A stretch of DNA of 64,000 nt, taken from contig JAVUNC010000004.1 in assembly GCA_032173965.1 (NCBI GenBank), positions 23,103,001 to 23,167,000 of the forward strand, written 5' to 3'. Positions 1 through 11,400 of this stretch are shown in pieces (position 1 is the stretch's first letter; every line of letters starts with the position of its first letter). The translations under genes were made by a program, and so were the position numbers. The notes below the pieces were generated by a model, which saw nothing but the letters and a program-made list of their open reading frames with translations, did no database searches and had not been told where the DNA came from. This stretch comes from Sitta carolinensis. Taxonomy: Eukaryota > Chordata > Aves > Passeriformes > Sittidae.

Positions 1-2748
1 CATGAGCTGAGGTGAATGCTGTTAGGTCCATAAAATTTGTGTTTCCTGATTTTATGATTAGCTATGTACACATTTGCTTTAATATTCATTTCATCCAACA
101 GCTGTTTCTATAAGAAGATGCATCATAGAAATGAGTTTCCATTACAATGGCAGGAAATAAATCCTTTCAGGGGAAGTTTTTAGGAAGCAAGAATACAACT
201 AGCCCTTTCAAATAATATTCCCTAAAATATGTGAAATAGCAGATTGCAACAATTTACATTTGGTGTCATCTATCTAACACAAGTCCTACTGCCTTCTTAA
301 GATAAAAACTTATCAATTCTAATAATTTATCTTTAAAATCTTAGAGTTTCAGGTTGACAAAACCAGTGTGACTTTTGTCTTTTGTCTTTTTTACTTAAAT
401 CTAATCTATTGTAGATAAACTAGCACCATAAGCTCTTTGGAATTGTCTTTTTTTTCTGTCAGTTGCATCTGATTTGTGCCAGTAAACAATTCCAAAGGGC
501 TCTGTGTCAAATGACCTAAGATGGCATTGCATTTTTCATGGGGCTGTTAAGAGGTTGATACAAAGAGATTGTTATTTTTCACTATAGTGCATACTTTAAT
601 TTGTTTAATAGTTTCACAATTGCAGAGTTTTTAAATTAAGATTAATGACTGTAGTCCTAGTAATAACAAAATCACACTGCTCTGTACATCACAGATTGCA
701 AAGTGGTTTATGTTCCTGACCTAGTCTCCTTTTAAGACAATGATCATGGCCTTTAAGCCTCACAAGACCCATTACAAATGGCACTCGTAGAGAATTCCAA
801 ATCAGATACCATGTATTAAAACAGTACAATTATTAATTTTCTGTTTCTGTTGACACCAAGATGCCCAATAGACAGGCACTCCTAGAAGAGCATTTTGCTC
901 AGATTGAGGTAGGCAATCCACTACTCCACTGAGTCCAAATCCAGACCTGCACATGCAAAGCAGTGGGTGCAGGAAGGGCCAGCAGATACATTCAGTAAGT
1001 TTGGGTCCTCCAAAGTCTGCAATATAACTCTGAAATGACACCGTGATCAACAAAATTTTTGTTTAGCAGCTACAAGACAGGATTCAGTGTGCTACACCAT
1101 TCCTAAACCTAAGTTTACAAAGGAATAGAAAATACAGGGTATTTCTAGTGTTGTGATTGAGTCATTTTGGTCTGCTTCATTCATAGCAGTCACTATCTTT
1201 ATGACTTTGTGAATTCAGAAAGCAAAGAATCAGCCTAATTTTATTCTCAGGAGAGCAATCAAGGTATTAATAATCTGAGAAAACTGAATTATTTATTGAT
1301 GGAGGAGATCTCAAAATTCAGATTGACATGGATTGACACGTCCCAGAACAGCAGAGGCCAGTGACACAAAGCCACTGAGCTGAAGCCTCATATTATCATG
1401 GATTTCAGGCTCTGCAGGATCTTCCTCTAGCTCACTGATCAGAAGTGCTAAGGCAATTCACTTGGACTTTATCTGTGAACATGCCGTGGAACCATTTGGC
1501 TTTATAAACCCCTGCAAATCAGGTGGGGATTCTTACTTTGGCTGCACATCTGCCAAGCACATACATTATCTACCATATTAGATTCTTAAGGGCCTATAGT
1601 TTACAGCATGTTTGTGTGTTGAGTGGAAGGAATCCACTCAACAGCTAATTTTTCCACTGTTCAAGCTACACCTTCTCAGTTTCATATTCTGTCAGTTTCT
1701 GTCTTTCGATGTCTCATAAACCAGATATATGCAAAATGACCTTTCCTCCATGCTCATGTTGTCATCTGTATAAAATATTCCAAGCATCACATAATATGAA
1801 GCATTTCTTTCTGTTCTCATCTTGCAATTAAGTCCAGTCTCATTATTTTCCAAATTGCTTTGACAAGCAATACAAAATCAGAGCTGTTAGCTACATTGCT
1901 CCAGCAGGTCAAGGGCAGCCTCACACTAAGAAATACAACCTTTTTTCAAATTTTGTATGAAAACTTTATTTCATAAGCATACCACAGTGTGTACACTTGC
2001 TCTATCCACTGCTTTTATACGTATTATAGCTAAAGGATGTGGCTTTCATTGCTGGAACACTGTTCTGCCAGATATATACTGAGAAGAAAATTTGCCTGTC
2101 ATAGATCAAGCAGGTTTTTGCTATAATGATCAAATGTTACAAGCTGCATAGCATTCACGGAGAACTTCTGGTTTTATGGACACAAAAGTGTTTCCAGTAA
2201 ATGCTTTGCTCTGAATGCTGGTTTATTTGTGTCACTTCATATATCTGAGCAAAAATATAGTTTGTATCTGTGGAGCACAGGAGGGGAAAAGTAGTTTAAA
2301 CTCTGAGTTAGATATGTTTCTAAACTTCCCAACACAAAACGACAAACATTATACATTATAAAGGCTATAATGGTTTGTATTTGTGCTGCAAGGCTATAAT
2401 TATTTATAATATCCTTTAAGATTTCTGTGTGATTGCCAGTATTAAAAATGTAAGAAAGTAAGACTATGGTGAAAAATATTATTGTCAAGTGCTTTAAGAA
2501 GTTTTAAAGGTAAAATGTCTGTCCTATAATAAAATAATCTCAAACTCTGGTTTAGGAATTCTATTGATCAAATAGAGCAAATTATTTGTATATTTTACCC
2601 AAGAATTTCTGATACACCTGAAAAAGTAAAGGTCATACTAATATATTTCTTTTTTTTTTTTCTGAATTATGAAAAACAAGGATTAGTTTTACTTTAAGTG
2701 GAAATGTAACACATTGGTTAATTAATTTTCTTGTTTCCTCAAATACAG
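1..2748 (+). other. MCPH1: MCPH1 intron (3' part)
   Basis: AT-rich non-coding DNA running up to the polypyrimidine-rich acceptor (a run of T and C followed by AAATACAG, ending at 2748) of the penultimate MCPH1 exon. I looked for the preceding BRCT exon, which in other vertebrates carries a Trp-containing BRCT segment, and did not recognise it, so it should lie left of the window. The short open frames here (for example 802-1053 and 2237-2488 on the minus strand) resemble no protein I know. Confidence 0.75.
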
Positions 2749-2983
2749 ATCTGCAGGCTTCAGCGTCATCTATCAACGGGAAAATAGCAGAATCTCTTTT
2801 CAAACCAGCCTGTCATGTTTGTATCTCCTACCAGTCAGCCGCCCTGCAAAAAGCTAATCGAACTTATACAGCTGGCAGGAGGGAAAATATGTAAAGCCTT
2901 ATGTTATGCAGAAATCTGTATAGGAAAAAAACCAGGAAAGAAGTACCAGGAAATAATATCTTTATCAGAAAAATGGGTATTAA
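2749..2983 (+). CDS. MCPH1: MCPH1 (microcephalin) penultimate coding exon, C-terminal BRCT, with in-frame TAG
   Basis: The exon encodes most of the last BRCT domain of microcephalin, a nuclear and centrosomal protein whose paired C-terminal BRCT domains bind phosphorylated H2AX at DNA breaks. It also has roles in chromosome condensation and mitotic timing (family knowledge). Seen in the sequence: after an acceptor at 2747-2748 the frame reads C-R-x-x-x-H-L-S-x-G, then a TAG stop at 2785-2787. It then runs open through QPVMFVSP, the GGK turn and SEKWVL, which holds the conserved BRCT tryptophan. All of these align with human MCPH1 in one frame. The donor is A|GTAAGA at 2984. The exon is 235 nt and ends in phase 1, which matches the last exon. 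The stop could be a real truncating mutation, a polymorphism or assembly error, or be removed by a downstream acceptor. Gene identity is secure; intactness is not. Confidence 0.88.
2785..2787 (+). other. MCPH1: In-frame TAG inside the MCPH1 BRCT exon
   Basis: TAG stands in the frame shared by the upstream (CRLQRHLSTGK) and downstream (QNLFSNQPVMFVSP) MCPH1-like residues, about where human MCPH1 has Tyr in a GPY sequence. The next codon is CAG. TAGCAG also forms a tandem NAGNAG acceptor-like motif. Using either AG would remove exactly 39 or 42 nt, in frame, together with the stop. Confidence 0.8.
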
Positions 2984-4839
2984 GTAAGACAACAAATTTC
3001 AACTTATATAAAATACTGCAGAATATGTATTGAAAAAGTTATCAAAAGTATTTCACTAAACTGAGGTTAAGAAGGGAAGACAATGGAACCATCTGCTACA
3101 GCTAGATTTTCAGGAAAGTTGTCTCTATGGTGAAATTTTTCTCTTACAGCTCAAAGGGCTTTATGATGGTCCTGATACTCACCATTTTAATTCTTCCTAG
3201 AACAAATATCATCCATATATTTTCAAAATTTATCTTTTGTGTGATGGTTTAATTTAGAGCAAACTAAATTATGGGAAAATGCCTATATGAGAATTTCTTT
3301 CTAAAACATGTAATTAGATACAGTTTTAACTGGTATAAATTGACACAATAATGCTGAAATATGACAACTGGCACCCTCTGATAAATTTTTCTTAATGCTG
3401 TATTGTACATCTGAAAGACAATTTCTGCAGTCTCCATTTCACTTGCAAAAAGTTTCTTTTCAACATCTGCTGTTATGTTTCTTAGTTTATCATTTTTCCA
3501 ATTTATTTGCAACACATTCTGACAGACTTTATTTTCAGCAAGGGTATTTTCAAAAAAGGGACCTTATTTTAAAAAATTAACATTTAATTTATGTCATATG
3601 CTCCGTCAAACTTCTCTAGAAAATGTCTCACTCATGCCCTAGCAATAAATGTATTATGGAGTTGATGTTATATGAGAGTAGCCAAGTCCTAGTCTCTTGA
3701 CCTCTAATGCTGTCAGATCATAATGACTTAAAACCTGAATGAAAATACCACTAAAGAAGAAAGGAAAAGTGAGTCTAAGGGAAAAATACTCATCTAAATG
3801 CACATTTTGTGTAATACTTACTTAAAGTATAAGATAAAATTGTGAAGACTGACGAGAGATGCATAAGAAGGTGGCATTGTTTATTGTACCTTTCTTCATC
3901 TTCCAAAGAGACTTAGAGAGCAAGGGTGCAAAAAAAAGTGAGCAGATGATGAAACCAGAGGTTTGTGCAGGACTAAAAGTAAGAGTAAATTAAACATAAA
4001 AGTTCCCAATAGTAGCATGCCAGATGGACAAATGATCTAAAGCAGCGTGTGATTCATGTGTCCCACTCTTCTACTGGTCTCATGGAAGTCTGCTTTATCC
4101 CCCGTCAAGGATTTCACGAGCTTCCGGCAGCTGGAGAGGCCACCTTCAGCCCATTAGTGAACTGAAGGAATTGCATATCCCTCATATGCAATTCATATTC
4201 CCTCATTGCATAGCTGCTAACAGAAAAGACTCTGAATTTTTTGTGCCATTTACAAATTTCTCAGTTCATTTTTGCAGTCTGATTTCTTATCACTACATCC
4301 TGCTCACAAGACATGGTCACACTCCAGTTCATGGGTTTTAATTCATTTGGATGAATCATCAAATCTCAGGAAAAAGCATTTCTATATGATGCTTTAAAGG
4401 AATGATGCAAAGCTTTGAAATTCTGCTCCATTCTCAGCAACTCTGTGCATAATAGTATGAACAGTGTCACCTATAAATTGTTTTAATCAAATAAATCAGA
4501 TCTGAAGGTGTTTCTAATCTTTCACACTTCACTGTTGCAATCCAGTTGGTTTGTAGCTATCTGCTTTCTGCTATTAATACCAGCTGCCAATTACTGCACT
4601 CAAAGTTGATAGGAACAAAAAGCAGTGTCAGTAATGCAGCACCTTTCTACAACTTAAGTAAATGGTAAATGCTTGCACTATTATCATTTGACTGTTCACA
4701 TTTATTTTCTCTCTCTCTGGGTTCTCAGCTCCACCAAACTGCTTTATACCAGAAACTGCTCTGAAGTACATTGTTGCTTTATTGTCTGTTTCTTTTGCAT
4801 TTTATTTTAAATAATCCTGGTTTTTTAAATTTATTTTAG
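2984..4839 (+). other. MCPH1: MCPH1 last intron
   Basis: Intron of 1,856 nt with a GTAAGA donor and a T-rich acceptor ending TTATTTTAG. The MCPH1-like frame ends at the donor. Reading on past it gives 16 unrelated codons and a TGA, which supports splicing here. No repeat or second gene was recognised inside. Confidence 0.85.
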
Positions 4840-4895
4840 ATTCAATCACTCAGTATACAATATGTCCTATGGAAAACTACATTTTTCAGATGTGA
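4840..4895 (+). CDS. MCPH1: MCPH1 last coding exon
   Basis: Completes microcephalin. The split codon A|AT from the previous exon gives Asn. The frame then reads SITQYTICPMENYIFQM and stops at TGA (4893-4895). Human MCPH1 ends with a closely similar run (SITQ, then a C-x-P/x-E-N-Y core and two to four final residues), so length and register both agree. This is the last helix and tail of the C-terminal BRCT domain. The exon lies 1.9 kb after the previous one and precedes a short 3' UTR. The match across a phase-1 splice is strong evidence that this is the true gene and not a processed copy. Confidence 0.92.
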
Positions 4896-5115
4896 GCTAA
4901 CTCAAGAGCTTCCATATGGTTGTAAGAAAACACGCCTAGCTTGGATTCAACAAAAAAATACTCTGTGAAAGAAATTCTCAAGAAAATGCAAGTCACATAG
5001 TTATAAATACAGAGGAACAATTTCTATATTTTTAATACTTGTGCAAGTGTTCATCTTGTGAAATGTTTAGGTTTTGAAATAAAGCATTTCCCTAATAAAA
5101 GTCACCTTTCTTCTG
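4896..5115 (+). terminator. MCPH1: MCPH1 3' UTR with two poly(A) signals
   Basis: Short 3' UTR after the stop. Canonical AATAAA hexamers lie at 5078-5083 and 5094-5099, followed within about 15-35 nt by T- and GT-rich DNA (TCTGTTTATTTGTTG). Cleavage is expected at about 5105-5120. The end coordinate is an estimate. Confidence 0.75.
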
Positions 5116-6414
5116 TTTATTTGTTGAAGACCCTTGGAACTAAAAGCTGAAGGAATTAACTAGGACTGAGTGGAGTTTTCTCATCTTCAAGCAAGGTTGG
5201 CCATGTTGCAGTGCAGTTAAAACAAGCACACAGCATGGGTGAGGGTGCCCGAGCTGGGTCTCGTGCAGCCAGCAGGAGCTGTGCTCCCAGGGCAGATGCA
5301 GGAATCCTGTTGGCTCCTCTAGTCCGAGGGCCTCTGCACACACCTCAAGGGCCACGTTGCCACATCTTCATGACCACTGCTAAATTCATCTCTTTAGTAA
5401 AAGGATAAGGTTGCCCATGGTGCTCAACCCGCACCTGCTGGTGTAAACTTGTACTGCTAAACTGAGTTTTCAAAATTAAGTGAAACTCAGTAATTAGGCT
5501 CAGATGTGTAGTTAAGGTATTGTTTTATTTCAGTACTTTTAATTGAATCTCAAAAAGTGTCTACCTTACACCTAGGCTGAAACCACAGTTACTGACTCTG
5601 AGTTAAATTCATTTAGACAGCACATCATTCAAATGCTAATACTATGAAATCCTTTAGGTATGCTTGCAAAACATATGCGAATGTCTTGCATGTTAAATTC
5701 CTCTTTAATCTGTAGATTTGTTTTTAGCAGGTACAAAGTGAGGGTTTATATGTCAAGTATGTTGCATAGGAGCTGTTTATCCATAAATGAACAAGCTCCT
5801 TTAAAGATTTCCAAGTACCATCGAAATGATGTATCATGACTGAGAGTAATGTTATCAAGTAATTTAAAGGCAGCTCATAAGTCACACCTTCCAAACTTAG
5901 TGTTCCCCTCAGAGTTCCCTCAGCGTAAGAAAATGCAAACTCTGTACAAAAATTATTATTTTGAGCTAATATTATAAAAAAATCTAAGTACAATGGTTGA
6001 TTTTTATGTATTTACATTGCCATTATATTGTGTTGTTCTAACTTCTTGGGCTTTTAAAGAGATTTGAATATAAAGTTCTGTAAACAAGGATTATACAATA
6101 TTTCTTCAAAATAGGTTCACAGTATCTGTGGGTGACAGGTTGTTTCAGGTACAAATTGCATTTGTGTAGTTGTTCTGTAAAATGTTAAATACACTTGTAA
6201 TGGAAAAGCTCCAAATTATGATTATTTTATGTAAAATCAAACTGATTTTATTTTCTGAAATGCTAAGCACCTGTAACTCAAAAGGTTAAGACCTCATTTT
6301 AAAGTGTTACATAGCTGGATTTGGTATATAAACTATAAAATATAATTTACTGAGGTCTTTTCCTTGCTTAGTTTTCTGATATGTAAATTTTTAACATTGT
6401 CTTACCTAGGAGAA

Positions 6415-6452
6415 GTATGTTTGATATAAAAACTGGTATGTTTGATATGAAA
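6415..6452. repeat. Short tandem direct repeat
   Basis: Two copies of GTATGTTTGATATAAA-like sequence begin at 6415 and 6436. They are 21 bp apart and differ at one of 16 positions. Confidence 0.6.
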
Positions 6453-7283
6453 TTTGGTAATCACGTCTGTCTACAAATTGTATAGTTTATCATCAAAACT
6501 ATTTACCTATTCAGTGCAGAGCACTGGTAACATGTTATCCCTCTTCAGCCTTGACCTTATGAGCCCCCTTATTAAGAAGGTATTTGCCAGGTATTATATA
6601 GTAAAATAAAAATCCTTACATAGGTTTTGGCATGTGAACATATGGTTGCCAGTAAATAACAGATTCATTTGTTTGAATTATACTGCTTAGTTTTGACTAT
6701 AACAACCTCCTGGTTTTATTTTGTAGTCATTTTCTAAGTGTACTACCCATAAAAATCTGTCACTATTAATTTATAGAATATAGCACTCCAAATCAGCTTT
6801 CTCATAAAGCTTCTTAATATTAGTCTCAGCTATTTAAGTTATAAATTCTTGGATCATCTTGTTGGTCTTTATAAGTCACACATGTAACAGATTTGACAGT
6901 GAAAAATCTAATATCCTTTTTTTCTCAACTGAAAGGTTTCCAGTAAAACAATCTGCCAATTTAGATAATTCCACCTTAAATTATATGGTTGATAGAAATC
7001 CGTATCTTTTGGCTCTTCTTGCAGGATTTGTAGTAGACAGGCAGATATAGCCAGCAGGAAATTGAATTCCAAATTCTCATCTCACATTCTGGGCAATAGG
7101 ACTGCTGTCCACCGTGACTGACTTGCTTTCTAAGAGCACACCTAGTACCAAGAAGCATCAGTGATTCATGAATAGTTTTGAGTTCTAAGATCGTTGCAAC
7201 GTGCAGTGGTCAGTGAACATTTTGCCACAGCACAGCCATGCGCTCTCTCCTCTGAAAACAGGTACTTAACTTCTATTCATTTC

Positions 7284-7301
7284 TTTTTTTTTTTTTTTTT
7301 T
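7284..7301. repeat. Poly(T) run, 18 nt
   Basis: An uninterrupted run of T directly before GCACAG. It looks like a splice acceptor, but no coding exon follows that I can recognise. Confidence 0.8.
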
Positions 7302-10300
7302 GCACAGGAGAAGTTGTCTTAACCTTACCTTTTTCATCCTGCAAGAATAGTTTTGCCAGTCATTTGTGAAAATCACTCAGCGTAGCTGCTGTGTCTCCTT
7401 CTCAGAGAGCTTCTGCTCCCCTGATAAAGGCTCTCTAGCTCAATCCCATTATTACAATTAAAGGTCTAAGATAGCTTAATTTGATTAGGAATCTGTTTAA
7501 ACTAAAATATATTGGTAAGTCAAAATAAGTATTATTCCTCTGTGAGGTTCACATTAGCTAAACTAATCTGTAATTGTCGTTTAGCTCCCAGCACATTTTA
7601 ACTCATTTTACTTTTATCACTGCTATAGGTGGTACCAGTTGGATGCACTGACCATGAATATCCCTCCCATTCTTCCTCTTCCAGAGATAAGAACTTTTAT
7701 CACCCTTTGCATAATTTAGTGGGGACTCACATTGGCAAATACACAAATACTGAGGACAAACACAGGCATGGCCTTGAAGAATGTGTTGCTTAAGCTGTCA
7801 GAATGACAGCAAAATTGGTGTCCTCTTCAAACCGTATATCCATAAAAAAAAGATTAGTATCTAAAAAAATTTCTTAGTTTCAGTGACTAATAATGTGAGA
7901 TTGGCTAAGGATGCATTTGAAAAAAAGATTGCCAGTGAGGTAGGTGGATCTTATGTCTCTTTTTCCCCTTTCTCTGTTTTTGTAAGCAGTTTTAGATTGT
8001 AACTGCATTTGTGGTAAGGATAGGAATTGAGTAAAAAGTCTCTAAATAGTCACAGTGATCCCAGTATATGAACCATCTGGTATTGACTGACTAAACTACA
8101 GATTTGTTGAGCTGGTTTTATGTTTCTGGATATTTTCCTGACTCAACTATAGTCAACTTTCTGGATATTGTTCCTTTGTAAATAAAAATAACTAATAAAA
8201 ATGATTGCATCACTTGATCATCTGTTTATAGTTCCACTAAAATAAACTTGTCTTACATTAATTGATCTGTATAGAATGTAATTTAGCACAACTGCATTAT
8301 GTGCTGAAATGTTACCAGCACATTCAGTGCTAGGAAGCTGCCAGCACGCACACACATTTTTTTGGTGAAGCCTTAGGGACTGTGAGGCAAAGGTGCTCTA
8401 AATTAGTCTTTCTGAGCAGGAACTGTGGCTGTGTGCAGCAGTGTTTCTAACACTTATAAAGCTTAAAGTTGAGGTATACCTGTAACAATATCTAGAAAAC
8501 CGATTAATTATTTTTCCCTCCACACAACATGTATATATATTTGCTTACACTGAAAACTGAAAAGTATTAACAATCCTGTGTCTGTGCCAGCAGTCATCTT
8601 ATATGACAGCTCTAATAACATAAAACCAAATGGTTGTGGTCCTATTGCAATAATCAGGGTCTTATTTCTGATCTCCTTTTATTGCTTCATTTCAGAATTA
8701 GCTCTTTGTATGACAGGACCAAACATCAGCATCTGGAAGAGTATCACCTGTACTACAGCATCATGCATGAGCTGATAACAGGGTGGTTAAAAACTGCCGG
8801 TGTTAAAAAAATAATCACTCTTATCAGCACAGGTGTCTGCTGAGTGAGGGCTTTTGCTGGAACCTCGCAAAGCAGGGTATTCCTTCTGTGAAACAACCTC
8901 CTATCAGCTAGGAGTGGCTGAGGCTCCTGGCCAGGACTGAGGTGTTAAGTAGCAACCAGGTGTGATGCAGGATTGCACGTTTCCTTGAACTGCTGGAGCC
9001 AGCAACCTTCAGAGAGTGATTCATGTCACAGTGCTGGAGGCACAGCCCTCCCAACACGTCCTCACCTTCCTCACTCGTGGGAATCTCACGCTGGCTGAAC
9101 CTTCCTGCGACCTCTTCCGTGCCAGCTCGTGTTGTTTGCCTTGTAGCTTCTGTTGTCTGGAAGGCACCTGAGCTATCACTAGAGATGAAACTGCCACGGA
9201 GTGTTTATTTTCCAGGGGATTTATCAATACCCACAATGTCGCTCACATTGTTTAAGAGATATATTTAAAGGAAAAAAAAAAGGTGTGGCTGCATGTGAGT
9301 TGGTGAAGGGATTGGTACTACCAGTCCAGGCAGGTTTAGGGTTTGCTTGGGGTTTTTAGGAAGGAGTGTGTGAAGGGAGGCAGTTTCACAATATTATTGA
9401 TGTGATGTATGCATGTGACAGTCATAGCAGCTGAAGCTGAAACTTGGAAACTCTTCTGCAAGTGGTTACTTTTTAAAGTAGATTGATCTGTCTTAAGACC
9501 CTGCTTTTTCAAAGAAATTAAAGAAATATACTTTAAAAATCACAGGAGGAGATAGCTTCATGATTGAGAACTGTTAGGGAGATGATCTCAGCTCTAAATT
9601 ACATTTTCACTTGTTTACTTGGATGCAAGTATGGGGAGAGGTAAAGAAGAAACATTTTCCAGATTTTCTGTTCTGGAGTGAAGCATTCCAGCTCATTGAC
9701 TCGAACTGAAATTTGTTCAGGGGAAGTTTTGCTAAGTAAGTACTCCATTGGATCTAGAAATAAGCTTAAATCCAAGATGATTCTTATGCAAGCAGTACAG
9801 AAATTGTCATGACTTTAAATGTTCAGTGCAATGCATTGTGAATAAAATTAAACCAACACCCAAAATTCTGCCTTATTCTTTTTAGATATTAAGTTGAGCA
9901 AACCCAGGATTTTTGATCTTAACATTTGTGGGGAGGGCACAAGTTTTAGTTCAAGAAATGAACATATATGGACCTGCTTTGATTACAGCCTAATGTGTCA
10001 ATTCATATGAAAATCAAGACACGGGAATTCTGCTATAAGCTTGCAGATACTTGACCTCTGTGTGAAGAGCCTGGCAGGTCCCTTTGCCACTTTTAATGTA
10101 CACTTAAAGAAATCTGGTGCTCCTCCTCCCCTTCACCAATGACTGGATATTTCTGAATAACTTGAAACTCACACCCACTTGAAGTGCTGACTTGGGAATA
10201 CACTTTTTTGGATACATGCTTCATCATATTTCAGCTGTACACAAAGATAAGCATTTTAGAAGTTGGAGGAAGAGCATTTCCTCCTACAGAAGAGAATTTA

Positions 10301-11224
10301 TATTTTCCCTGACATTGCCCAGGCAACACAGGCTCAAATAAAAATTGACACTAAAAGCAGAGTTCTCTAGTCTGGGAATCAACACTGTTATTTTATTCCC
10401 AACTACATTCAGTGTCCTACTTGATGAAGAGAAGAATGTCCTTAAGTGCAGGGATGTTGAACATATTTTGATGACCCATATAGAAGCTATTAAAGGGCAT
10501 AGCTGCAAATAAAAGAATTTGAAGTTAAAAAACTTGAGATTCACTTTGCCCTGATTTTATCCAGCCTCTTCTCCTTCTGTGCTTCCTTGTCTTCTCTTTT
10601 TCCTTGATGATATTTAGTGATATTTCATATATATCACATTTTAAGAGTGTTGTATGAGAGACAGGAACCCATAGTCTCTAAGCAGTACTCTCTTGCACAG
10701 TATTTCAGCTTCTCTGTTCCAGAATCAGATCTCCTCTTCTGCCTTCCCATTTGGAATCTTTTGCATACCTAGAACACCAGCAGTGAGCTACACACAAACT
10801 ATGAAGCTACAAGCTCTCATGGGAGATCTGAGCTTGGATCTGCCCAGGCTAACAAGGGCCTTGTACCCAGGTCTACAGTTCTCTGTATACCTTTATGAGG
10901 TTATTGGTACCACTAAATTAGCAATCTATGCAAATTAGAGCATCTGAGTTAAAAGTGTAGGTAAGCACAAAGACAGCAGAAGCACAAAGACTCGTAATAA
11001 AGATTGAATATACAACTGAAGTTTTCCAGGAGATTATATCATTAATGAAGAGAGGTTTGTATCTTGGGAAGCTTTATCTCATGCCTAAGTTAGAGAGCTA
11101 AAGGCCTAAGTAATCCAGAAGGTGACTGCCCATTGAATTCAAGAAAGGTTCTTTACTTCCTGCCACCTAGCAGCATCTTCCTTCACATTTCCAAGCACAC
11201 AGGTATTCAGTTCTGTTCTCCCTT

Positions 11225-11400
11225 GTGTTTAAACAGATACAGGACATTTGAGAAGGTTAAGAGAAGGGCAGCAAGGTCAAACCTACGAAGCATCCTCTGT
11301 ATCAGAAATGATTGCATAAACTGGGGAATCCCCTGCCTTCAAAAGAGATGGCTGAGAGGGCAGCATTACTCACACAGAAGCAAGCTGTGGAACTTAAAAG
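11225..11400 (+). mobile_element. Possible old CR1 LINE remnant (ORF2 C-terminal region)
   Basis: In the frame of the 11133-11519 open stretch, the residues FEKVKRRAAR, then LGIPCLQKRWLRG-like (read INWGIPCLQKRWLRGQ), resemble the CR1 reverse-transcriptase tail. That tail typically has a V-x-RRA motif, about 25 residues, then L-G-L-x-x-L-x-K-R-R-L-R-G. The spacing agrees. The surrounding sequence is too diverged to set ends, and no intact ORF or CR1 3' end is seen. A chance match is possible. Confidence 0.35.
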
